A program made the position numbers and the translations under genes. The notes beneath the pieces are model-generated. The model saw only the letters and a list, made by a program, of their open reading frames with translations, had not been told where the DNA came from and did not search any database. DNA of 64,000 nucleotides from Jatrophihabitans sp035642535 (GTDB lineage Bacteria; Actinomycetota; Actinomycetes; Mycobacteriales; Jatrophihabitantaceae): positions 1 to 64,000 of the forward strand of contig DASQSE010000158.1 of the NCBI GenBank assembly GCA_035642535.1. The letters are read 5' to 3'. This document shows, in pieces, positions 15,929-24,999 of this stretch. The number at the start of each line of letters is the position of its first letter. Positions within the stretch are counted from its first letter, which is position 1.

Positions 15929-17214
15929 CGACTCGAACGAGAAGACGGCGCACGATCCTCGGTGCGGTGGCCGGGGTCGCTGCGCTCACGATCGCCGCGT
16001 GCAGCAGCAGCAAGGGCGGCGGCGGGACGTCGAACGACACCAGCGCGCCGGGCGTCACGTCGAACTCGATCCTGCTCGGCACGACGCAGCCGCTCACCGG
16101 CCCCGCCGCGCCCGGTTACTCGAAGATCAGCGCCGCGATGAACGCCTACTTCCAGTTCGCCAACGCGCACGGTGGCGTGAACGGACGCAAGATCAACTTG
16201 AAGGTGCTCGACGACGCATATAACCCGACCAAGACCGCGAGCCTGACGCGGGAGCTCGTCCTGCAGGATCAGGTGTTCGCCATGGTCGGCGCGCTGGGTA
16301 CGCCGACCCACACAGCGGTCCTGGACTTCCTGGCACAGAACTCGGTGCCGGATCTGTTCGTGGCCTCCGGCAGCCGCAGTTGGAACAACGTCGATAAGTA
16401 CCCGACAACCTTCGGCTGGCAACCTGACTACACGATCGAGGGCAAGATCCTCGGCGACTACGTCAAGAAGACGTTCCCGGGCAAGACGGTCTGCTCGTTC
16501 GGGCAGGGCGACGACTTCGGCACCGACGGCGTCGAAGGCGTCGAGATCACGGTGGGCACCAAGCTGAAGTCGAAGCAGACCTACACCCCGACGAACACCA
16601 ACGTCGCACCGCAGATCGGCGCGCTCAAGGCGGCCGGGTGCGAGGTCAACATCGCGTTCACGGTGCCCGGATTCACCGCGCTGGCGCTCGGCACGGCGGC
16701 CCAGCTGAAGTACCAGGCGCAGTGGGTCGTCTCGAACGTCGGCTCCGACATCGTCACGCTCACCGGCTATCTGAAGGACGCGACGAAGCCGCTGCTGGAG
16801 GGCCTCGTCACCGATGCCTACCTGCCGGTTCCGACGGATACGTCGAACAGTTGGATCAAGCTGTTCCAGAAGGTCGACCAGCAGTACGACGACAACGCGC
16901 CGTTCGACGGGAACGTGCTGTACGGGATGGCGACCGCGTACACGACGTTGCAGGCGCTCAAGGCGGCCGGGCCGGATCTGACTCGCGGCTCGCTGCTCGA
17001 CGCCGTCAACAAGGGCGGCTTCGCCGGGCCGGGCACCACACCGTTCCGGTTCTCGAGCACCGACCACTCGGGCTACAGCGGTACCCAGATCGCGATAATC
17101 CACAATGGCGTCGCAGCGACGACCGGCCCGATCTACACGACCGATGACGGGAACGGCCCACTCACCGAGTACACGAAGCCGCAACCGCAGGCTCCGGCCA
17201 ACGGACTGCCGTAG
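15925..17214 (+). CDS. Liv-type substrate-binding lipoprotein
   Basis: A 429-residue periplasmic-binding-fold lipoprotein (Peripla_BP_6 type). An N-terminal RTRRRRTILGAVAGVAALTIAACSSS gives lipobox IAAC, so it should be anchored outside the membrane and deliver solute to LivHM. Typical motifs are ILLGTTQPLTGPAA, HGGVNGRKINLKVLDDAYNPTKT and FAMVGALGTPTHTAV. AGGAGGT lies 6 bases upstream. The overlap with livM and its last place in the operon are clear. A branched-chain amino acid is only one possibility; urea, amide and aromatic-acid systems use the same family. Confidence 0.9.
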   Translation: MTTRTRRRRTILGAVAGVAALTIAACSSSKGGGGTSNDTSAPGVTSNSILLGTTQPLTGPAAPGYSKISAAMNAYFQFANAHGGVNGRKINLKVLDDAYNPTKTASLTRELVLQDQVFAMVGALGTPTHTAVLDFLAQNSVPDLFVASGSRSWNNVDKYPTTFGWQPDYTIEGKILGDYVKKTFPGKTVCSFGQGDDFGTDGVEGVEITVGTKLKSKQTYTPTNTNVAPQIGALKAAGCEVNIAFTVPGFTALALGTAAQLKYQAQWVVSNVGSDIVTLTGYLKDATKPLLEGLVTDAYLPVPTDTSNSWIKLFQKVDQQYDDNAPFDGNVLYGMATAYTTLQALKAAGPDLTRGSLLDAVNKGGFAGPGTTPFRFSSTDHSGYSGTQIAIIHNGVAATTGPIYTTDDGNGPLTEYTKPQPQAPANGLP

Positions 17215-17220
17215 CAGCGG

Positions 17221-17826
17221 CTATTCGGCTCGCCCGACCCGGTACTTGACGTGTGTCGCGCCGGGCGAGCCGGAGACCGCGATCGGCGCCAGCTGCAGGT
17301 CGGCCGGGACGCCGTCGAACAGTCGCTCACCCGCGCCGAGCAGCATCGGCGCGATGTGCAGATGCAGTTCATCGATCGCACCCGCGGCCAGGTAGGCGTT
17401 CACAGTGCTGGCACCGCCGGCGATCTCGACGTTGCGATCGCCGGCGGCTGCCTTGGCCTGCTCGAGCGCGGACTCGATGCCCGCGGTGACGAAGTGGAAC
17501 GTCGTCCCGCCCTGCATGGTGAGCGACTCGCGCGCGTGATGCGTGAGCACGAACACCGGGGCGTGGTAGTCGGGCTCGTCGCCCCACCAGCCCGTCCAAG
17601 CGGGATCCCACTCGCCGCGGCCCGGGCCGAACATGTTGCGTCCCATGATGTACGCGCCCGGGCTGGTTTGCCATTCATCGATGATCCGCTGGTCGTCGCC
17701 TTGCGGATCGAAATGCCATTCGTGCAGCCGGATGCCGCCGTCACCGATCGGGTTCGCCGTGCTCTGGCGGGGCCCGGCGACGAAGCCATCCACCGATACC
17801 GACATGTTGCAGGTGACGTGCGGCAT
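17221..17826 (-). CDS. RibD C-terminal/DHFR-like reductase
   Basis: A 201-residue protein of the dihydrofolate-reductase-like RibD C-terminal family: CNMSVSVDGFVAGP at the N-terminus, GRNMFGPGRGEWDPAWTGWWG, the NADPH-loop region AGDRNVEIAGGASTVNAYLAAGAIDELHLHIAPMLLGAGERLFDG. Members reduce pteridine- or riboflavin-like substrates with NADPH; this one stands alone, so the substrate is unknown. The ATG at 17826 is preferred; a TTG at 17838 next to GAGGG is an alternative. It is convergent with the Liv operon and has no riboflavin genes nearby. Confidence 0.83.
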   Translation of the reverse strand: MPHVTCNMSVSVDGFVAGPRQSTANPIGDGGIRLHEWHFDPQGDDQRIIDEWQTSPGAYIMGRNMFGPGRGEWDPAWTGWWGDEPDYHAPVFVLTHHARESLTMQGGTTFHFVTAGIESALEQAKAAAGDRNVEIAGGASTVNAYLAAGAIDELHLHIAPMLLGAGERLFDGVPADLQLAPIAVSGSPGATHVKYRVGRAE

Positions 17827-17844
17827 CCGGCTATCCAATCACCC

Positions 17845-18900
17845 TCAGCGAGAGCGCAGGACGCCGAGCAGACCGTGCGCCTCGTCGTCCGGTCCGGCGC
17901 TGAACCACAGCGAGTTGACGCCGCCGGAGGACGCGTCACCGACCATCAGCGCCCACAGCCCGTCGATCGCCAGCGGCCGACCGGAGGTGCCGCGAAGCGT
18001 TCCTAGCACCTCGCCGCTGTTCGGGTCGAACGCGTGGATGCGTCCGTCGCCGAAGTTGCCGATCAGCAGGTCTCCGGAGAACGGGCCGAAGCTGGCCGGT
18101 GTGAGCGTCATTCCCCACGGCGAGTTGAGCACGCCGTGCGTCGCGAACCGCTTCACCCATGCGCCGGACGTGGTGTACACGTCGACGAAGCCGTGCCCGG
18201 CACCGGCGACGTCGTCCTCGCCCGCGGCGTCCTGCAGCGCGTAGCTCACGAAGATCTGGCCGTTGATCTCGGCCACGTTGAACGGCGCATAACCGGCCGG
18301 CAGGGTCGGGTCACTGAACATTCCGCTGTTCGACACCGGCGCGAACGTGCCGTCGAAGATGTCGATGCGGTTGTCGTGGAAGTTCGCCGCGAGCAGCATC
18401 GGCCCGGACGGGCTGTGGTCGAGCGCCAGTCCCTTGTAGACGGCACCGTCGGTGTGGCCCACGAGCGTGGCAGCCGGACCGCCGGCCCATGCCGACAGGT
18501 CGCCGTCCTCGCCGATGAAGATGAAGCGCGCCGACGTCGTGGTGCCCGGCAGCAGGAAGTTGGTAGCGCCCGAGTCGTTGAACACCTGCCCGGTCGGAAC
18601 GCCACCCGGAATGCTGACTGTCAGCACCTTGGCCACCGGCGTCTCCGGGTTGCCGATCGCGCCGTTGTACAGCGTCGTCACGTCCGCGCCGTTGTCCGAG
18701 ACCCACACCGGGGTGTTGGGACCGCGCGACATACCCCACGCGTTGACCAACTGCGGGTCGGTCAATTGCGCGACACCGGGCTGGTCGGAGACGAGATTCT
18801 CCTGGATGTAGCCGCCGCCGGCGGCGCCCGCCGGCGTTGCTACAGCGACGACGAGCGCCGCTGCGGTCACCGCGCCGAACCAGCCGAGCCGTCTATCCAT
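17845..18900 (-). CDS. Secreted TIGR03118-family protein
   Basis: A 351-residue exported protein with a signal peptide (RRLGWFGAVTAAALVVAVATPAGAAGG). The mature start YIQENLVSDQPGVAQLTDPQLVNAWGMSRGPNTPVWVSDNG and later NSPWGMTLTPASFGPFSGDLLIGNFGDGRIHAFDPNSG are characteristic of TIGR03118, predicted to be a beta-propeller. No function is established. The last line (SSGGVNSLWFSAGPDDEAHGLLGVL) is the usual end of the family. The next gene on this strand upstream, the GH35 gene, ends 100 bp away. Confidence 0.82.
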   Translation of the reverse strand: MDRRLGWFGAVTAAALVVAVATPAGAAGGGYIQENLVSDQPGVAQLTDPQLVNAWGMSRGPNTPVWVSDNGADVTTLYNGAIGNPETPVAKVLTVSIPGGVPTGQVFNDSGATNFLLPGTTTSARFIFIGEDGDLSAWAGGPAATLVGHTDGAVYKGLALDHSPSGPMLLAANFHDNRIDIFDGTFAPVSNSGMFSDPTLPAGYAPFNVAEINGQIFVSYALQDAAGEDDVAGAGHGFVDVYTTSGAWVKRFATHGVLNSPWGMTLTPASFGPFSGDLLIGNFGDGRIHAFDPNSGEVLGTLRGTSGRPLAIDGLWALMVGDASSGGVNSLWFSAGPDDEAHGLLGVLRSR

Positions 18901-19000
18901 TGCGCGCCTCCTAAGCTCTCCGCCCGCCCAGTTGCGAACGGTCCCGTGCCATCACGGACACGGACCGCTTTCGGTTCAGCGGCACGGCGCGTCGGTTACC

Positions 19001-22000
19001 TCATCCCTGACAGCCGAAGTGCGCGTCGGCCCAGTCGGCGTTGTCGTGTCCGATCCCGTCACCCGCGTCACCTGCATTGAGCGTCAACTGATGGACGCCG
19101 GTCACGTCGACGTTGATCGGTACAGCAGCTTGCCTGCCACGCAGCACGCCGGTGCTCGCCACGACGTTGCCGTCGACGAGCACGCTGAACGTCACCGAGC
19201 CGCTCGTCCCGGCCGCATCGTCGACGCCGACGTCGGTGGCGAACGACGTGCAGTCGGCCGGGACGTCGTAGACGATCGAGCTCACCGCGTTCGTCCCGAG
19301 CCCCTTGGCGTAAGGCACGCCGGCGATGCTGAGCGGGCCGCCGTTGACGTTCTGGTCGCGCAGGACGTCGTGAAAGCCGCTGACCGCGGACACCCACGGC
19401 ACGTCGCTGAGATAGACCAGGCCCTTCGGCAGGACGTTCAGGCTGTAGGCCGCGCCGGTCCGCCCGCTGACCCCGTCCTGCTCGTACGTGACGAGCGCGC
19501 CGACCGCGTACCTGCCCTGCGCGTCGTCCGGGATCGTCACCGTCCAACTCACCGGTGCGGAGTCGCCGGCCGGCAACGAGCCGACCTGCACCGTCGGATC
19601 CGGGGTCGCGGTCCAGCCGTCCGGCAGGTCGAGCGCGACCTCGACGTCGGTGGCGTCCGGTCCGCGAAGATTCGCGATGGTTCCGCTGACGTGGAACGTG
19701 TCGCCGCCGCGCGCCGGCGACCGCGCGTCGCCGGTGAAGCCCGCCATCGCCACCGTGTTCGGCACGCTCGGGTCGCCCCAGGTCTGCCGGCTCCAGGCGG
19801 GTGCGGGATTGACCGATACCGGCACGCCGCCGCGCACCGTGCCAAGATCGGTCAGCCGGACGTTCTCCAGCCCGTTGCCGGCCCCGCCGTCGGAGGTCAC
19901 CGCGATCGCGAGCGTGTTCGTGCCGTGCGGGTCGAGCACGCCGTTCGGCACCACGAAGGTGTGCTGCGGCCCGACGTTCGCGATGTACTGGCCGACGTTC
20001 CAGCCGTTGACGAAGAGCAGTGCGCGGTAGTTCGCAGCCGACCGTGGCGTCGCCGGGTCGCCGATCGTGATGCCGAGCGAGGCGTCGTCCGTGGCAGGGA
20101 TGTCGAGGTCGAACCGGGTGCGATACCACGACGTGCCCGACATCGCGGTGCCGGCCGGAACCGCGGTCGGCGCCCAGGACGAATCCGGGTAGCCGGGCAG
20201 ATACCAGCCGTGCCGCTCGCCGTAGAGCCCGCCGTTGTTCTCGACGCCGCGCACCGGGTCGACGATGTTCTCGCCGCCGAGGTCACCCTGGATCCGCCAG
20301 TCGATGGCGGTCGGCACCGAGGCGCCGCTGCTGTCGGCCATGGTGGCGGAGATGAGCCCGCGCCCTTCCTTCTGCGCGTCGTTGACGCCGCCGTCCTCGT
20401 TGTGCCCGTCGTTGCGCACCATGACGGCGAGCGTGTGCCCACCCTCGGTCTGCAGGGTGTGCGGAATCCCGAACGTCACAGTGCCGGTCGTCGCCGGCGA
20501 CTCGACGCCGTTGGGCAGGACGTGCTGGCCGAGGTACACGCCGTCCAGCCAGGCCTGCAGCATGCCCGCGCCGCCGCCGCCGTAGCGCAGCGAAATCGTC
20601 GTCGCGCCCGGCGAACCGGAGTAGCGGCCGCGGTACCAGACGTCGCCCTGATGGAAGCCGTAGTCGTCAGCCGTGAGCACCGGCTGACCGGCGGGTGGTT
20701 TGGTAGTGCTGTTCGTCGTCGACTTGTCCGCTGCGATCCACGATGAATCGTCGAAGCCGGGCTGCGCCTCGGGCGAACCGGGCGCCCACCGCCAGTTGTC
20801 GAGGCTCGGCAGGCTGATCGGTTCGGCACCGGGCAGCGACACCGTGCGGCTGCCGTCCGGCTGGAGCGACGTGCCCAACGCGGCGCCGTTCCAGGTGACG
20901 GTCTGCAGCTGCGGCGGCGCCCACACCTGCAACGGGCTCGGCTGCTTGGTGTCGCCGGTGAGCGCGAGCGAGGCGCCGGTCGCCACCGCCGTGCGCACCA
21001 GTTCCGGGCCGCGCTCGAGGACCGGCCCGGCGGACGTGTCCTGCCGCCAGAAGGTGCCGGCGTTGGCATCATCTGCAATCAGCAAGGTCAATTGTGGGCG
21101 ATTCCCACCATTGATCTGCACCTCGGCGAGTCCGTCATGGGTGTAGTCGAGCCGCAGGTCGCCGGTGGCTGCGTCGTAGCTGCTCGTGACGTTGCCGGAA
21201 AGCACCTGTACGTGCGGCTGGTCGTCGTAGCGCAGTACGGTCTCGCCGTTTTCGCCGTTGCGTCCGTAGAGCAGTGCGACGTCCTTACCTGCCTGCGTCA
21301 GGTGCGTCATGATCTCCGACGTCGAGTAGACGAGATGCTGCCCGCCGAGGTCGTAGTCGGCGACGAAGATCTTGCCGTCCTGTCCGTTGATCTCGGTCGA
21401 CAGCGTGTAGTCGCCGTCCGACGTGCTGATCGGGAAGGTGAATGCGTCGTTCGTCGTCGCGTTCGACGGGTTGTGCATTGCGATGTAGAAGTGCGTGCCG
21501 GTGTCCGGGTTGACGTCGTGATAGACCTTGATCGCACTCGACGAGGGCGTCACCGCGTCCGCGCGATCGATCTTCGTGATCGGCTTGACGCTCTGCAGGA
21601 ACAGCCCGATCTCCTTCATCGCGGTCGCCTTGGGCCGGATCTGGCGCGCCTCGTCGAACGCCGCACCGTAGTCGTATGACGTGTAGACGACCGGCGCGGG
21701 CAGCCAGCCCCAGGATGTCCCGCCGAAGGTCATGTAGAAGTTCTGTATCGACAGCCGGTTGGCGATGTTCGTCTTGTAGAAGACCCGCTCGTAGCCGACG
21801 CCCTGCCGGATCGCGGTGCACGGATAGGTGCCGACACTGCCCCAGTAGTCGAACCAGCCGCCACCGAACTCCGCCGCGAAACCGGGCGTGTACGGCGACG
21901 CGGACGCGCCGCCCTTGGCGCCGCCCGGTCCCCAGATGCCCCAGTCAGGTGCGGTGGACGGGCCACCCGGCGTGCCGTCGGTGTGGCAGGTGCCGCCCGG

Positions 22001-22774
22001 GTAGCCGTCGAACGCGTACATGTCGACGGGCCCGGGCACCGTCCCCGGCACGTCCGAACTCGACGGGACCCAGAAGCCGTTGCGGCCCTTGTCGTTGTGG
22101 AAGATCGGCACAGTGACCCCGTCGGAGCGCACCTTGTCGTACAAGTGCTGCAGGTAGTTGCGCTGCGACGTGCCGGTGTTCGCCAGCTCGTTCTCGATCT
22201 CGTAGAGGATCACCGGCCCGGTGCCATTGGTGAACTGGTGCCGCTGCAGGATCGCGTCGATATGCGTGAGCCAGTCGTCGGCCGCGGCGAGGTAGTCGGG
22301 CGCGTCCGAACGGGCGCGGCCGGCTTGCGTCGTGAGCCAACCGGGGAAGCCTCCGGCGCTGGTCTCGGCGTTGATGTACGGACCAGGTCGCGCGATGACG
22401 TACAGGCCGACCTGTTGCGCGATGTCGAGCAGTCGGTCGACGTCACGCACGCCGGTGAAGTCGTAAACGCCCGGCGCCGGCGAGTGGTACGCCCAGTTGA
22501 AGTAGATCGAGACCGCGTTATAGCCCTCGGCCTTCATCTTCTGCAGCACGTCGCGCCACAGGCCAGGGCTGGGCAGTCGCCAGTAGTGGAACTCGCCGGA
22601 CCAGATGACCGTCCGCTTTCCGTCGAGCATCAGCGAGTAGTTGTCGAACGTGACGGTGTGCGCCGCGCCCGAGGCGGGTGCGGTGCCGACGGCGGTCACC
22701 GTGTTCGTGACCGCGAGCAAGAGGGTGGCCGCGGCGATGACGGCCAGGGCGTGGCGAGCCTTGCGCAGCAGCAC
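19001..22774 (-). CDS. Secreted multidomain GH35 beta-galactosidase
   Basis: A 1257-residue exported glycosidase. It has a signal peptide (hydrophobic residues about 9-29, ending near ASGAA), then a GH35 TIM barrel (about 40-390) opening with LDGKRTVIWSGEFHYWRLP. Predicted acid/base is E196 (EIENE) and nucleophile E302 (FAAEFGGGWFDYWG). Beta-sandwich/jelly-roll galactose-binding modules follow (about 500-920), then a NEW3-type domain (GDTFHVSGTIANLRGPDATDVEV) and a C-terminal NPCBM domain (YLSDVPWVSAVSGFHDVLRDQNVNGGPLSI). It probably trims terminal beta-galactose from plant or exopolysaccharide glycans. Start GTG at 22774 with GGGAG upstream. No sugar regulator or transporter adjoins it. Confidence 0.9.
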   Translation of the reverse strand: MLLRKARHALAVIAAATLLLAVTNTVTAVGTAPASGAAHTVTFDNYSLMLDGKRTVIWSGEFHYWRLPSPGLWRDVLQKMKAEGYNAVSIYFNWAYHSPAPGVYDFTGVRDVDRLLDIAQQVGLYVIARPGPYINAETSAGGFPGWLTTQAGRARSDAPDYLAAADDWLTHIDAILQRHQFTNGTGPVILYEIENELANTGTSQRNYLQHLYDKVRSDGVTVPIFHNDKGRNGFWVPSSSDVPGTVPGPVDMYAFDGYPGGTCHTDGTPGGPSTAPDWGIWGPGGAKGGASASPYTPGFAAEFGGGWFDYWGSVGTYPCTAIRQGVGYERVFYKTNIANRLSIQNFYMTFGGTSWGWLPAPVVYTSYDYGAAFDEARQIRPKATAMKEIGLFLQSVKPITKIDRADAVTPSSSAIKVYHDVNPDTGTHFYIAMHNPSNATTNDAFTFPISTSDGDYTLSTEINGQDGKIFVADYDLGGQHLVYSTSEIMTHLTQAGKDVALLYGRNGENGETVLRYDDQPHVQVLSGNVTSSYDAATGDLRLDYTHDGLAEVQINGGNRPQLTLLIADDANAGTFWRQDTSAGPVLERGPELVRTAVATGASLALTGDTKQPSPLQVWAPPQLQTVTWNGAALGTSLQPDGSRTVSLPGAEPISLPSLDNWRWAPGSPEAQPGFDDSSWIAADKSTTNSTTKPPAGQPVLTADDYGFHQGDVWYRGRYSGSPGATTISLRYGGGGAGMLQAWLDGVYLGQHVLPNGVESPATTGTVTFGIPHTLQTEGGHTLAVMVRNDGHNEDGGVNDAQKEGRGLISATMADSSGASVPTAIDWRIQGDLGGENIVDPVRGVENNGGLYGERHGWYLPGYPDSSWAPTAVPAGTAMSGTSWYRTRFDLDIPATDDASLGITIGDPATPRSAANYRALLFVNGWNVGQYIANVGPQHTFVVPNGVLDPHGTNTLAIAVTSDGGAGNGLENVRLTDLGTVRGGVPVSVNPAPAWSRQTWGDPSVPNTVAMAGFTGDARSPARGGDTFHVSGTIANLRGPDATDVEVALDLPDGWTATPDPTVQVGSLPAGDSAPVSWTVTIPDDAQGRYAVGALVTYEQDGVSGRTGAAYSLNVLPKGLVYLSDVPWVSAVSGFHDVLRDQNVNGGPLSIAGVPYAKGLGTNAVSSIVYDVPADCTSFATDVGVDDAAGTSGSVTFSVLVDGNVVASTGVLRGRQAAVPINVDVTGVHQLTLNAGDAGDGIGHDNADWADAHFGCQG

Positions 22775-22948
22775 GACGGTCTCCCGGGGTCGAACATATA
22801 TACAGATTTCCTAACAGTTCCACACATCGCAGACAAGACATTCAGCGCAATGTGCCGCATTAGGCCAACGCTCGCGCGACCCAATCGAGCGGCTGTTGGA
22901 TCTTGTTGGAATCGGCTGCGCGCGTGGTTCGGCCCGTAACGTAGCGGC

Positions 22949-23356
22949 ATGGAACTCGTCGTCGGCCTCAGGATGCAGTTGCAGCAGGTCGTCACGGAGC
23001 ACGACACGGCGCTCGCGCTCGGCAGCGGCGACGTGCCGGTCCTGGGCACACCACGGCTGCTCGCGTGGGCGGAGGCCGCGACGGTGGCCGCACTCGACGG
23101 GCACCTCGCAGCAGGCAGCACCTCGGTCGGCAGCTACGTCGCGGTCGAGCATCGCGCGGCGAGCGCGGTAGGAGCGAGCGTCACGGTCGACGCGGAACTC
23201 GTCGCGGTCGAGGGCAGGCAGCTGCGCTTCGCGGTGCGTGTGGACGAAGGTGATCGCCTGGTGGCCGCGGGCGAGATCGTGCGGGTGATCGTCGACCGGG
23301 AGCGGTTCCTCATACCCCGGTTGTCGAACGGGGATACGCGATCGCCGGATCGGTGA
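22949..23356 (+). CDS. Hotdog-fold thioesterase (FlK-like)
   Basis: A 135-residue hotdog-fold protein resembling fluoroacetyl-CoA-type thioesterases: VTEHDTALALGSGDVPVLGTPRLLAWAEAATVAAL, then SVGSYVAVEHRAASAVGASVTVDAELVAVEGRQLRFAVRV. The TPRLLAWAEAA helix and the VEHRAA strand hold the residues usually involved in thioester hydrolysis. The acyl-CoA substrate is unknown. The last 47 bases overlap the end of the convergent ThDP-enzyme gene. The 174-bp spacer to the divergent GH35 gene contains AT-rich TATATAT on the GH35 side. Confidence 0.78.
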   Translation: MELVVGLRMQLQQVVTEHDTALALGSGDVPVLGTPRLLAWAEAATVAALDGHLAAGSTSVGSYVAVEHRAASAVGASVTVDAELVAVEGRQLRFAVRVDEGDRLVAAGEIVRVIVDRERFLIPRLSNGDTRSPDR

Positions 23357-24965
23357 GCACGTTCACGAGGTACGGCCCGTCCGCGGCGAACGCCCGATCG
23401 AGCGCTTCCCCGAGCGACGCCGGATCAATGACCGTCTCGCCGTCGGCGCCGAGCGCACGCGCGACCTCGTCGTACCGCGTGCCGGGCGTCAGCGAGGCGG
23501 CAACGTCGTAGCCGTACAGGAACTGCATCGGGTGCTTCTCCAACCCCCAGACGCCGTTGTTGCCGACGATGATCACGACTGGCAGCCGGTGCCGGACGAG
23601 GGTGTCGATGTCCATCAGCGAGAAGCCCGCGGCGCCGTCGCCGAGCAGTAGCACGACCTGCGCCGACGGCCGGGCCAGCCGCGCGGCGATCGCGTAGCCG
23701 AGCCCGGTGCCGAGACAGCCGTACGGGCCGGGATCGAGCCAGCCGCCGGGCTGCGCAGGCTCGACGAAGCGACCGGCGAACGAGACGAAGTCCCCACCGT
23801 CGCCGATCACGACGGCGTCGTCGGCCAGCCGCGGCACGAGCTCGCCGTAGACGCGCGCCGGGTGCAGCGGGGTGCTCGCGGCGCCGAGCACCTCCGCGTC
23901 ACGCGCGACCGCGGCGTGCGCATCCTGGTTCAGGATGTCTGCCCAGCCGGCGTAGCCGTGCCGCTTCGGCAGCTTCGCCCACGCCGCGCGGATCCCGTCG
24001 AGCACGAGCGTCAGATCTCCGGAGGCGGACGCGGCGAGCGGGCAGTGCCTCGCCAGCTGCCCGGCCGAGTCGGCGAGGTGGACGACCTGCGCTGGCGCAC
24101 CGCCGCCCTTTCCGCCGAACACGCCGTAGCCGAGCCGGAAGTCGAGCGGCGTGCCCGCGACGATGACGAGGTCTGCCGTGCCGAACGCGCGCGAGCGCGC
24201 TCGCGTGACCAGCAGGCGATGACCGGCCGGCACGATGCCGCGGCCCATCCCGTTCGCGATCACCGGTAGCCCGACGGACTCGACGAGCCGCAGCGCCGCG
24301 TCCTCTGCGCCGTCGGTCCACACGTCCGAGCCGAGGACGAGTACGGGGCGCTGCGCCGCGCCGAGCAGCTCTGCAACGGCGCCGAGCTGATCGGGATCGG
24401 GCTCGATGGCGGTGCGCTCCGGGCCGGTGATCGCCGCGGCCTCCGCGCGCGAGAAGAGCTGGTCCATCGGCACGTCGAGGAACACCGGACCGCGGTGCGG
24501 CTGCCCAGCCAACCGCAGCGCTTCGTCCACCGCGGCACCGATCGCCGCCACCTCGGCGACCGTGCTCGCATGCTTCGTAACCGGCGCGAGCAGCGGCGGG
24601 TGGTCCAGCTCCTGCAGCGCGCCGCTCCCCCAGCGGAACGCCGGCGCCCGCCCGCCCACGACGAGTATCGGCGAGCCGTTGAAGTGTGCTGTGGTGATCG
24701 CCGAGACGCCGTTCGTCACGCCCGGTCCGGCGGTCAGCACGGCCAGGCCCGGGCGGCGCGTCAGCTTGGCCGTCGCCTCCGCGGCGAACACCGCCGTCTG
24801 CTCGTGCCGGACGTCGATGAGGGGCAGCGGCTGCTCCGCCTTGACCGCCGCGTCGTAGAGCGGGAAGACGTGTGCGCCGCTGAGCGTGAACATCCGCTGC
24901 ACGCCGTGCGCCCGCGCCGCCGCGAGCGCGAGTTCGCCGCCATGCCCCTCGACCGTCTCGCTCAC
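23310..24965 (-). CDS. ThDP-dependent enzyme, acetolactate-synthase-like
   Basis: A 551-residue ThDP enzyme of the acetolactate synthase/2-hydroxyacyl-CoA lyase superfamily. The N-terminal PYR domain has the catalytic Glu in VRHEQTAVFAAEA, the central domain has GSDVWTDG, and the C-terminal PP domain carries the ThDP motif GDGAAGFSLMDIDTLVRHRLPVVIIVGNN. No regulatory (ilvN) subunit follows, so it is probably a stand-alone catabolic or HACL-like enzyme rather than biosynthetic IlvB. The 3' end overlaps the thioesterase gene on the other strand by 47 bp. Confidence 0.85.
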   Translation of the reverse strand: MSETVEGHGGELALAAARAHGVQRMFTLSGAHVFPLYDAAVKAEQPLPLIDVRHEQTAVFAAEATAKLTRRPGLAVLTAGPGVTNGVSAITTAHFNGSPILVVGGRAPAFRWGSGALQELDHPPLLAPVTKHASTVAEVAAIGAAVDEALRLAGQPHRGPVFLDVPMDQLFSRAEAAAITGPERTAIEPDPDQLGAVAELLGAAQRPVLVLGSDVWTDGAEDAALRLVESVGLPVIANGMGRGIVPAGHRLLVTRARSRAFGTADLVIVAGTPLDFRLGYGVFGGKGGGAPAQVVHLADSAGQLARHCPLAASASGDLTLVLDGIRAAWAKLPKRHGYAGWADILNQDAHAAVARDAEVLGAASTPLHPARVYGELVPRLADDAVVIGDGGDFVSFAGRFVEPAQPGGWLDPGPYGCLGTGLGYAIAARLARPSAQVVLLLGDGAAGFSLMDIDTLVRHRLPVVIIVGNNGVWGLEKHPMQFLYGYDVAASLTPGTRYDEVARALGADGETVIDPASLGEALDRAFAADGPYLVNVLTDPAIAYPRSTTGV

Positions 24966-24999
24966 GAGACGAACCTATCGCTGGCAGATCCGCGCGGGC

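Noticed and set aside
18932..20746. 604-codon plus-strand frame opposite the GH35 gene
   Set aside because: Antisense shadow of NEW3, jelly-roll and NPCBM coding regions that are clearly recognisable.
23321..23339. Terminator at CCCCG...CGGGG between thioesterase and ThDP gene
   Set aside because: Five-bp stem inside coding sequence of both genes and no U-tract; too weak to call.
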